Assembly (NCBI GenBank): GCA_934446095.1
Contig: CAKSDR010000012.1
Span: 1-37,091, forward strand
Reading direction: 5' to 3'
DNA: 37,091 nucleotides
Origin: an uncultured Eubacteriales bacterium
GTDB taxonomy: Bacteria > Bacillota > Clostridia > Oscillospirales > CAG-382
Part shown: piece after piece, positions 1-6,361 of the stretch
Numbering within the stretch: position 1 is the first letter of the stretch
Layout of the letters: the number at the start of each line of letters is the position of its first letter
Translations under genes and position numbers: made by a program
Notes under the pieces: model-generated
Told to the model about the DNA's origin: nothing
Database searches by the model: none
Seen by the model: only the letters and a program-made list of their open reading frames with translations

Positions 1-1
1 G

Positions 2-1909
2 TATATATTCGATATAAGCGTTACCGCAAACCGTCCTGACTGTCAAAGCATTATAGGAATTGCGCGTGAAGTTGCGGCTGTTCTGAACAAGCCCTTTAAA
101 CTTCCTCCTCTTGATTTTACGACAGACGGAAAGGATATTGATTTTAAAATCACGGTTGAAGATCCGGATCTTTGTCCGAGGTACATAGGACACTATGTAT
201 CCGATATTAAAATCGGCAAATCCCCCGCATGGCTCAGAAGGCGTCTTTCGCTTGTGAACATAAATTCAATTTCAAATATAGTTGATATTACAAACTACGT
301 GCTAAAGGAATTCGGTCAGCCGATGCACGCCTTTGATCTTTCGAACCTTGAAAAATCCGAAATTGTTGTAAGACGCGCGCACGACAAAGAAAAAATAACA
401 ACTCTTGACGAAAAGGAATTTGAGTTATCAAGCAACAATCTGGTTATATGCGACGGCGTAAAGCCGGTTGCTCTTGCTGGAATAATGGGCGGACTCAATT
501 CCGAAATCAAAGACACTACGAAAGACGTAATGTTTGAAGCGGCAAAATTTGCACGCGACAATGTAAGAAAAACTTCAAGAAGTCTCGGACAGATTTCAGA
601 TTCAAGCCTGCGCTATGAAAAAGGCGTTGACGAATATTCGACAAGACTCGGCATGAACCGCGCATTAAACCTTATCTGCAAACTTGGCTGCGGCAAAGTT
701 TCAAAATTTGAAATAGAAGTTGCCGAAAATAAAGACATTCTGCCGCATCCGGTTTCGGTTTCAGTTTCCAAAATAAATGAAATTGCGGGCATTGAAGTAC
801 CGAACGAAAAAATACTTTATCATTTAAATTCTCTCGGATTTTCGCCAAAAATCGAAAATGACAATTTAACGGTTATGGTTCCCGCATATCGTGAGGACAT
901 TGAAGACAACGTTCAGGACATTGCCGAAGAAATTATAAGGTTGTACGGTTACGACCATATAGTTCCGAGATTTTTAAATTCTGCGCAGGTTACCTGCGGC
1001 GGCAGAAACGAAAGTCAGAAACTTTCGTTATCCCTCAAAAATGTATTATGTGCTCAAGGTTATTACGAATCTGTTTTCTATTCTTTCTTCTCGCAAAAAG
1101 ATCTTGACATGCTTCATATACCGGATGACGATGAAAGACGTAACACCATCCGCCTTTTAAATCCGATAAGCGAAGACATCTCGTGCATGAGAACGATGCT
1201 TGCGCCGTCGATGATAAATGCCGCTGTAAAAAACATGCGTAAAGGTAACAATTCCGGAAGATTTTTTGAACTTGCAAACATATTCAAAGCAGATTCTCTT
1301 CCGCTGAAGGATTATCCGAAAGAACTGCCTATGCTCTGCATATGCGCTTTCGGAGATGACGAGACATTCTTCTCATTTAAAGGCGCTCTTTGTGCCATTG
1401 AAAAACATTTCGATGTTACTTTTTCTTACAAAAAGGCATCTATTCCGTTCCTTCATCCCGGAATATCCGCCGAAATTTTCTGCCAAAACGAGAAAGTAGG
1501 ATACATCGGCAAAGTAGCATATGATATTTGTGATGAACTTGCAGTTGACAAGCCTATATTTATTGCGGAACTTGACTATACGGTTCTCTCAAAATATCTG
1601 AACACGAAAATTTCATATGTTCCCATTTCAAAATTTCCGGTTGAATCCCGCGACCTTGCTCTCGTTTCGGATGAAAAAATCACATGCGAAGAAATTACAA
1701 ATTCAATTATTTCGTCGTGCAAATATATTTCTTCCGTAAACCTCTTTGACATATACCGCGGAAAACAGATTGGCGAAGGGAAAAAGAGCATGGCGTTCAA
1801 CATCATTTTCACCCCGTCGGATCATGAATTTTCAGGCGATGAAATCGACAAGTATATCCAAAAAATTCTACGCAAACTTGAATTTACTCTTGGTATTACG
1901 CTTCGCTGA
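2..1909 (+). CDS. pheT: phenylalanine--tRNA ligase beta subunit, 5'-truncated by the window edge
   Basis: Beta chain of the alpha2-beta2 phenylalanyl-tRNA synthetase, which charges tRNA-Phe in the cytoplasm. The reading frame is open from base 2, so the gene begins before the window; the ATG at 254 is internal. About 635 residues are visible. The first of them contain the family signature SVTANRPDC followed by GIAREVAA, which in full-length PheT (about 800 residues) lies some 150 residues in. Next come the B3/B4 editing-type region (FGQPMHAFDL, ALAGIMGG), the B5 region (VPAYREDIEDNVQDIAEEIIRLYGYD) and the C-terminal anticodon-recognition FDX domain (PISKFPVESRDLALV to the end). It should be preceded by pheS just outside the window. 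It ends in TGA and converges on nfnB, with a hairpin terminator directly after it. Confidence 0.97.
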   Translation, partial: YIFDISVTANRPDCQSIIGIAREVAAVLNKPFKLPPLDFTTDGKDIDFKITVEDPDLCPRYIGHYVSDIKIGKSPAWLRRRLSLVNINSISNIVDITNYVLKEFGQPMHAFDLSNLEKSEIVVRRAHDKEKITTLDEKEFELSSNNLVICDGVKPVALAGIMGGLNSEIKDTTKDVMFEAAKFARDNVRKTSRSLGQISDSSLRYEKGVDEYSTRLGMNRALNLICKLGCGKVSKFEIEVAENKDILPHPVSVSVSKINEIAGIEVPNEKILYHLNSLGFSPKIENDNLTVMVPAYREDIEDNVQDIAEEIIRLYGYDHIVPRFLNSAQVTCGGRNESQKLSLSLKNVLCAQGYYESVFYSFFSQKDLDMLHIPDDDERRNTIRLLNPISEDISCMRTMLAPSMINAAVKNMRKGNNSGRFFELANIFKADSLPLKDYPKELPMLCICAFGDDETFFSFKGALCAIEKHFDVTFSYKKASIPFLHPGISAEIFCQNEKVGYIGKVAYDICDELAVDKPIFIAELDYTVLSKYLNTKISYVPISKFPVESRDLALVSDEKITCEEITNSIISSCKYISSVNLFDIYRGKQIGEGKKSMAFNIIFTPSDHEFSGDEIDKYIQKILRKLEFTLGITLR

Positions 1910-1943
1910 CATATTTTTCCGCGCAAGTTGCGGACACAGAAAC

Positions 1944-1979
1944 AAAGCCTGCCGATATATCGGCAGGCTTTTGTTTTTC
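1944..1979 (+). terminator. Rho-independent terminator of pheT
   Basis: A perfect 14-bp stem (AAAGCCTGCCGATA and its complement, 1944-1971) begins 34 bases after the pheT stop. It is followed by a T-rich run, TGTTTTT. Confidence 0.85.
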
Positions 1980-1983
1980 TATG

Positions 1984-2016
1984 AAAAATGCCATAAAATT
2001 TTATTTTATGGCATTT
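1984..2016 (-). terminator. Rho-independent terminator of nfnB
   Basis: A 13-bp stem (1986-1998 with 2004-2016, five-base loop) is read on the minus strand as AAATGCCATAAAA and its complement, and ends in a run of Ts. It lies 27 bases past the nfnB stop. Confidence 0.75.
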
Positions 2017-2042
2017 CTGTGTCCGCAACTTGCGCGGAAAAT

Positions 2043-3431
2043 TTATTTGTTTTTATCCGAGATATATTTATCTATGGATTTTGCCGCAGTCTTACCTGCA
2101 CCCATTGCAAGTATAACCGTTGCGGCTCCCGTAACGGCGTCTCCGCCGGCAAAAACTCCCGGTCTTGTTGTAGCACCTGATTCATCTGCGACAAGTCCGC
2201 CCCATTTTTCGGTTTCAAGTCCGGAAGTTGTCGATTTAATAAGAGGATTCGGTGAAGTTCCTATTGCCATAACAACGCAGTCTACAGTCAGTTCAAACTC
2301 TGAATCTTTCTTTTCAATCGGTTTGCGTCTTCCCGACGCGTCAGGCTCGCCAAGTTCCATTTCAACACATTTAAGTGCAGACACAAACCTGTTTTCATCT
2401 GGAATAATCTCAACAGGGTTTGTAAGCATTTTAAAGATAATGCCTTCTTCTTTCGCGTGTTCTATCTCTTCAGCACGCGCAGGCATCTCATTTTCCGAAC
2501 GCCTGTAAATTATGTATACGTTTTCAGCACCGAGCCTTTTCGCACATCTTGCAGCGTCCATCGCCACATTTCCGCCGCCGACAACCGCAACATTTTTTGA
2601 TTTTTTTATAGGCGTATCCGATTTTTCGCTGTATGCTTTCATAAGATTTATTCTTGTTAAAAACTCGTTTGCAGAGTAAACACCCTTAAGATTCTCTCCG
2701 GGTATATTCATAAATCTCGGAAGACCGGCTCCGCTTCCTATAAAGATCGCTTCAAAACCACGATCAAACAAATCATCAACCGATAATGTTTTTCCTATTA
2801 TCGTGTTTGTCATAATTTTTACGTTGAGTTTCTTCAAATTTTCAATTTCGTTTTCAACAATTTCCTTTGGCAAACGAAACTGCGGTATACCATACATAAG
2901 TACACCTCCGGCGGTATGCAATGCTTCAAATATTGTAACTTCATATCCGAGTTTTGCAAGATCTCCGGCACATGCAAGTCCTGCAGGACCTGCTCCGACA
3001 ACCGCAACTTTATGTCCGTTTGAAACAAATTCCACGGCATCTTTGCCATGTTTTAAATTATAATCGGCAACAAACCTTTCAAGTCTTCCGATTCCTACCG
3101 GGTCTCCGTTTTTGCCCCTTACACATTTTTGTTCACACTGGGTTTCCTGAGGACAAACTCTTCCGCAAACAGCCGGAAGCGAACTTTGTTTATGAATAAT
3201 TTCATATGCTTTATCAAAATTTCGGTTTTTTATCTCGTTTATAAACGAAGGTATGTCAATGCAGACAGGGCATCCCGCAGTGCAAGGCTTCATTTTGCAA
3301 TTAAGGCAGCGATCTGCTTCATCACATGCCATCTGCTCAGTATAACCTGTCGCCACCTCGTCAAAGCATTTATTTCTTATATTTGCATCAAGCGTCGGCA
3401 TAGGATTTTTATTTTTAGACATATTCGGCAT
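2043..3431 (-). CDS. nfnB: NADH-dependent ferredoxin:NADP+ oxidoreductase subunit B (GltA-like flavoprotein)
   Basis: Large subunit of the cytoplasmic NfnAB complex. In this family the complex bifurcates electrons from two NADPH to ferredoxin and NAD+, or runs in reverse. At 462 residues it matches the NfnB/SudA/GltD-like family. The N-terminal cysteine-rich domain supplies two 4Fe-4S clusters: C42, C45, C50, C54 and C57, then C89, C93, C99 and C103. An FAD-binding GAGPAG follows at about 146-151, and then an NADP-binding GGGNVAMDAA segment. The C-terminal FAD motif is GVFAGGDAVTGAATV. Alone it could be read as a glutamate synthase small chain. The directly overlapping nfnA upstream, and the absence of a large glutamate synthase subunit, make NfnB the better call. 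The ATG at 3431 overlaps the nfnA stop by one base, which implies translational coupling. Confidence 0.9.
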   Translation of the reverse strand: MPNMSKNKNPMPTLDANIRNKCFDEVATGYTEQMACDEADRCLNCKMKPCTAGCPVCIDIPSFINEIKNRNFDKAYEIIHKQSSLPAVCGRVCPQETQCEQKCVRGKNGDPVGIGRLERFVADYNLKHGKDAVEFVSNGHKVAVVGAGPAGLACAGDLAKLGYEVTIFEALHTAGGVLMYGIPQFRLPKEIVENEIENLKKLNVKIMTNTIIGKTLSVDDLFDRGFEAIFIGSGAGLPRFMNIPGENLKGVYSANEFLTRINLMKAYSEKSDTPIKKSKNVAVVGGGNVAMDAARCAKRLGAENVYIIYRRSENEMPARAEEIEHAKEEGIIFKMLTNPVEIIPDENRFVSALKCVEMELGEPDASGRRKPIEKKDSEFELTVDCVVMAIGTSPNPLIKSTTSGLETEKWGGLVADESGATTRPGVFAGGDAVTGAATVILAMGAGKTAAKSIDKYISDKNK

Positions 3432-4276
3432 TACTTTTTCCCCTCCGAGCGTAAAAGATTACATGTTTTTTCCCTTGCGGCACTTTCAAAATCACAATAC
3501 ATTTTTGAACGTTCCATAGCCTCGTCAAAATCGACTTTGTGTCCGTCAAAATCAGGTCCGTCAACGCACGCAAAGACCGTCTTTCCGTCAACTGTCAGCC
3601 TGCAGCCGCCGCACATACCGGTTCCGTCTATCATTATCGGATTCATACTTACGGTTGTTGCAATATCGTATTTTTTGGTAAGGGCGCAGACAAATTTCAT
3701 CATAACAAGAGGTCCTATCGCGATAACTTTGTCGTATTTTTCTCCGGATTTTATAAGTTCTTCAAGTTTATTTGTAACAAGACCCTTTTCTCCGTAACTT
3801 CCATCATCGGTCATAATAAAAAGTTTTTTCCCTGCCGCACGAAACTCGTCTTCCAAAATTACAAGATCACGATTTCTGAATCCTATTATGGAATGCACAT
3901 CTGCTCCCGTTTCGGAAAGTTTTTTGGCAATCGGATATGCAATTGCGCATCCGACTCCTCCGCCTATAATTGCAACTTTCTTCAGATTTTCAATTTCTGT
4001 AGGTTTGCCCAAAGGTCCTGCAAAATCGCAAAGTTTATCGCCGACATTCATATTATTAAGTTTCATCGTCGTGGCGCCGACTATCTGAAATATAATCGTG
4101 ACAGTTCCGTCTTCTCTGTCAAAATCCGCAATCGTCAGAGGAATTCTCTCGCCGTTTTCGTCGGTTCTTAAAATAATAAACTGTCCCGGATTTGCTTTTG
4201 CCGCCACAAGCGGCGCTTTTATTTTCATAAACGTTACCGTAGGGTTTAAAATTCTTTTTTCTACTATATCGTACAT
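3431..4276 (-). CDS. nfnA: NADH-dependent ferredoxin:NADP+ oxidoreductase subunit A (FAD/NAD-binding, 2Fe-2S)
   Basis: Small subunit of NfnAB, 281 residues, in the ferredoxin-NADP reductase / dihydroorotate dehydrogenase electron-transfer (PyrK-like) superfamily. The N-terminal beta-barrel carries the FAD site (ERIPLTIADFD), and the middle holds the NAD-binding Rossmann segment (KVAIIGGGVGCAIAYPIAK). The C-terminal motif CGGC followed twelve residues later by another Cys (FACVDGPDFDGHKVDF) holds the 2Fe-2S cluster. It precedes nfnB, as is usual for the pair. The start is supported by GAGGTG seven bases upstream of the ATG. A promoter at 4549-4577 would give it a leader of about 265 bases containing both copies of the 82-bp repeat. 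Confidence 0.9.
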   Translation of the reverse strand: MYDIVEKRILNPTVTFMKIKAPLVAAKANPGQFIILRTDENGERIPLTIADFDREDGTVTIIFQIVGATTMKLNNMNVGDKLCDFAGPLGKPTEIENLKKVAIIGGGVGCAIAYPIAKKLSETGADVHSIIGFRNRDLVILEDEFRAAGKKLFIMTDDGSYGEKGLVTNKLEELIKSGEKYDKVIAIGPLVMMKFVCALTKKYDIATTVSMNPIMIDGTGMCGGCRLTVDGKTVFACVDGPDFDGHKVDFDEAMERSKMYCDFESAAREKTCNLLRSEGKK

Positions 4277-4344
4277 TTATACACCTCATAATTTTTTTGT
4301 ATATGTAAATATATAAAGTTTATTCTAAATATTTTTTGTCTTTT

Positions 4345-4426
4345 CAATGCGGCGGCCGCACAGGGTGCGGAAAGCGGCAACGCCGCGTAAAAGGATTGCG
4401 CAGCAAGACTTTCTGCCGATATTTTA
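4345..4426. repeat. 82-bp direct repeat, copy 1 (cloverleaf-capable)
   Basis: Copy 1 matches copy 2 (128 bp to the right) at all but about four of 82 positions. It carries the same three short hairpins as copy 2. The closing stem is weakened to about five pairs including a G-U when read as plus-strand RNA. One difference between the copies falls in the loop of the CCGCAC/GTGCGG hairpin. The end nearest copy 2 holds a degenerate minus-strand -10-like element (TAAAAT), where copy 2 has TATAAT. Confidence 0.85.
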
Positions 4427-4472
4427 CCATGAGCAAAAATGCTTGCTTGCAATAGGATTTTTGCAAAGCCGT

Positions 4473-4554
4473 CAATGCGGCAGCCGCACAAGGTGCGGAA
4501 AGCGGCAACGCCGCGTAAAAGGATTGCGCAGCAAGACTTTCTGCCGCTATTATA
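4473..4554. repeat. 82-bp direct repeat, copy 2 (cloverleaf-capable)
   Basis: This copy can fold into a four-way junction. The closing stem is 7 bp (GCGGCAG at 4477-4483 with CTGCCGC at 4541-4547). Three arms follow: CCGCAC-aag-GTGCGG (4484-4498), GCGGC-aac-GCCGC (4502-4514) and TTGC-gca-GCAA (4524-4534). The pairing is read directly from the sequence. Whether it forms as RNA or DNA is unknown. Its right end contains the -10 box of the minus-strand promoter, so the transcript would begin within the repeat. Confidence 0.85.
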
Positions 4555-4577
4555 ACACATCCCCCACTTCAATTCAA
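4549..4577 (-). promoter_or_regulatory. sigma-A type promoter for nfnAB
   Basis: On the minus strand, TTGAAT (4577-4572), a 17-bp spacer and TATAAT (4554-4549). Transcription would start near 4542 and read through both repeat copies into nfnA. Confidence 0.75.
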
Positions 4578-4667
4578 GTGTTTTGGTGTTTCTCCGTGCA
4601 AATATTTATTGAAAATTCTGTATTTATTTTCCGTTTGCGGCAAAAATTAAAATATGGCGGTGATTTT

Positions 4668-6296
4668 ATGAATTACAAGAGACTATGCGCAATATATATT
4701 TGCTTTATTTTGCTGTTTTCGGCGGTGAGTGTCAGAATATATGTCCTTTCACAAAACAGCGGTGCTGTAAACGTTTTGTCGGGTCAGTACACAAGAAAAT
4801 CCGACATTGCGGAGCGGCGCGGTTTTATTTTTGACAGAAACGGAAAAATTTTAAATTTTGAAAGTTCAAAATCCGTAATATTTGTAAATCCGGCTTTTGA
4901 AAATCCGTCGGCATATAAAAAATCAGAACTTCTGGCAAAAATTACAGAAATGCCCCAGTCAAAAATATATGAAAAAATATCCGAAGGGGTTCCTTTCAGC
5001 CTTATATCCGACAAGGATTGCAATCTTGAATTTGCAAAATGTTTTAAAATATACGACCGTATATCATCGCAATATTTATGTCATGTTCTCGGCTACACGG
5101 ATTTTCAAAACAGCGGCGTATGCGGCATTGAAAAGGCATACGACAAATTTCTTACGGAAAATTCGGGAGGAAAAGTCTATGCAATATATGACTCGAATGC
5201 GAAAAAAGCCAGCATTGGCAACGGAATGTTTATTGTATATGACGATAACTATACCCAAAAGACCGGAATAAAACTCACTATAGATAAAGACATTCAGGAT
5301 ATTGCAGAGCGTGAATGTGAAAAGAATCTTGACATGGGCTGCGTTGTAATATCAGATACAGAAACCTGTGAAATACTGTCACTTGTATCAAAACCGGGTT
5401 TTTCAAAAGACAGCCTTCAGGAAAGTCTGAATTCCGACAAAGGTGACTTTATAAACAGGGCTTTTTCTTTGTATACTCCGGGGTCTGTTTTTAAAACGGC
5501 CGCCGCATGTGCGGCTTTAAATGAAGATATAAAGTATGCGGATAAAACATATACCTGCACCGGTTCTATAGACGTTGCCGGCAAAAAATTTGCCTGTCAT
5601 GAAAAAGGCGGACACGGAACACAAAACATGAGTACAGCTTTTGCAAACTCCTGCAACACATACTTTATAAATCTTGCGCTTGAAATAGGAATTGATAAAA
5701 TAACGGATATGGCAAAAAAACTCGGATGCGCAAAATATTCAAGCATAAATCTTTTAAATACAGAAGTCGGAAATATCCCTTGCAAAAATCTGTATTTGCC
5801 GGCAAATGCGGCAAACATATCAATAGGTCAGGGAGAAGTCATGCTGACTCCGATCGAAGTTTCATCTTTAATATCATGTGCGGTAACCGGGAAATATACA
5901 AAACCGACGATAGTAAAATCTTTTGTTTTCAACAGTTTTGAGAAAGAACCCGAAAATGCTCCTTCCGAAAATGTTCTTTCGGAAAACGTATGCGAAAAAA
6001 TGAGGGAAATGTTTTCTCTGTGCATTTCTGAAGGAACGGGATACCGCGCAAAAACCGACAATTTTATATGCGGCGGCAAAACCGCAACCGCGCAAAGCGG
6101 TCAATACAAAGACGGTAATGAAGTTATTCATACATGGTTTTGCGGATTTGCAAACATTAACAACAAATACTATACAATATGCGTTTTATGTGACGGAAAC
6201 GGCGAAAATAAAGTTCATCCGTCCGAAATTTTTAAAAATATCGCCGAACAAATATACACCGCATACGCTTATAATGGTATTTCACATGATTCTTGA
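4668..6296 (+). CDS. class B penicillin-binding protein (SpoVD/FtsI/PBP2-like transpeptidase)
   Basis: Membrane-anchored D,D-transpeptidase that cross-links peptidoglycan outside the membrane. It has 542 residues, somewhat short for the family (often 580-720). One N-terminal membrane segment (about 8-28, ICFILLFSAVSVRIYVL) is followed by a short dimerisation region (RRGFIFDRNGKIL) and the transpeptidase domain. Active-site motifs are S273-V-F-K276, S328-C-N330 and K471-T-A473; the last departs from the common KTG. No C-terminal PASTA domain is present. The ATG at 4668 was chosen because GGCGGTG lies just upstream and the membrane segment follows directly; the frame is open further upstream only through the repeat region. 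It is not clear whether it serves division, elongation or sporulation. uvrB follows from its own promoter. Confidence 0.88.
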   Translation: MNYKRLCAIYICFILLFSAVSVRIYVLSQNSGAVNVLSGQYTRKSDIAERRGFIFDRNGKILNFESSKSVIFVNPAFENPSAYKKSELLAKITEMPQSKIYEKISEGVPFSLISDKDCNLEFAKCFKIYDRISSQYLCHVLGYTDFQNSGVCGIEKAYDKFLTENSGGKVYAIYDSNAKKASIGNGMFIVYDDNYTQKTGIKLTIDKDIQDIAERECEKNLDMGCVVISDTETCEILSLVSKPGFSKDSLQESLNSDKGDFINRAFSLYTPGSVFKTAAACAALNEDIKYADKTYTCTGSIDVAGKKFACHEKGGHGTQNMSTAFANSCNTYFINLALEIGIDKITDMAKKLGCAKYSSINLLNTEVGNIPCKNLYLPANAANISIGQGEVMLTPIEVSSLISCAVTGKYTKPTIVKSFVFNSFEKEPENAPSENVLSENVCEKMREMFSLCISEGTGYRAKTDNFICGGKTATAQSGQYKDGNEVIHTWFCGFANINNKYYTICVLCDGNGENKVHPSEIFKNIAEQIYTAYAYNGISHDS

Positions 6297-6321
6297 CTTA
6301 TAAGTATATTTTTTTTATAAT
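6293..6321 (+). promoter_or_regulatory. sigma-A type promoter of uvrB
   Basis: TTGACT (6293-6298), a 17-bp spacer and TATAAT (6316-6321). The -35 box overlaps the TGA stop codon of the upstream penicillin-binding protein gene. The likely transcription start is near 6328. Confidence 0.8.
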
Positions 6322-6361
6322 AAGTATATCGAGTTTTATAATGAAAGGCCGTTTATATTTT

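Larger units (their letters stand above)
1915..2041. repeat. nested inverted repeat enclosing two terminator hairpins
   Basis: A perfect 28-bp inverted repeat has its left arm at 1915-1942 and its right arm at 2014-2041. Inside it sit two separate hairpins, at 1944-1971 and 1986-2016. The whole 127-bp block fills almost all of the gap between the convergent genes pheT and nfnB. The inner hairpins act as terminators for the two genes. The outer arms are not needed for termination and could form a cruciform or a three-way RNA junction. It might be a small non-autonomous repeat (MITE-like), but no flanking target duplication is obvious and no second copy is seen in the window. Confidence 0.85.
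4277..4667. promoter_or_regulatory. divergent intergenic control region (nfnA / penicillin-binding protein)
   Basis: A 391-bp gene-free stretch between two divergent genes. It contains the 82-bp repeat pair (4345-4426 and 4473-4554), a 46-bp spacer between the copies, and a strong minus-strand promoter at 4549-4577. No convincing plus-strand promoter for the penicillin-binding protein is visible. A plus-strand open frame runs through the repeats from 4347 into the PBP gene, but it lacks a ribosome site and its repeat-derived peptide is an artefact. Confidence 0.7.

Noticed and set aside
2043..3431. Glutamate synthase small subunit (gltD)
   Set aside because: No large subunit is present, and the overlapping PyrK/NfnA-like gene is the usual NfnAB partner.
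4345..4554. CRISPR-like array
   Set aside because: Only two copies exist, 82 bp long with one spacer, and no cas genes are nearby.
4347..4667. Plus-strand open frame extending the PBP N-terminus through the repeats
   Set aside because: It has no ribosome site, its peptide simply reflects the DNA repeat, and the real PBP begins at 4668 just before its membrane helix.
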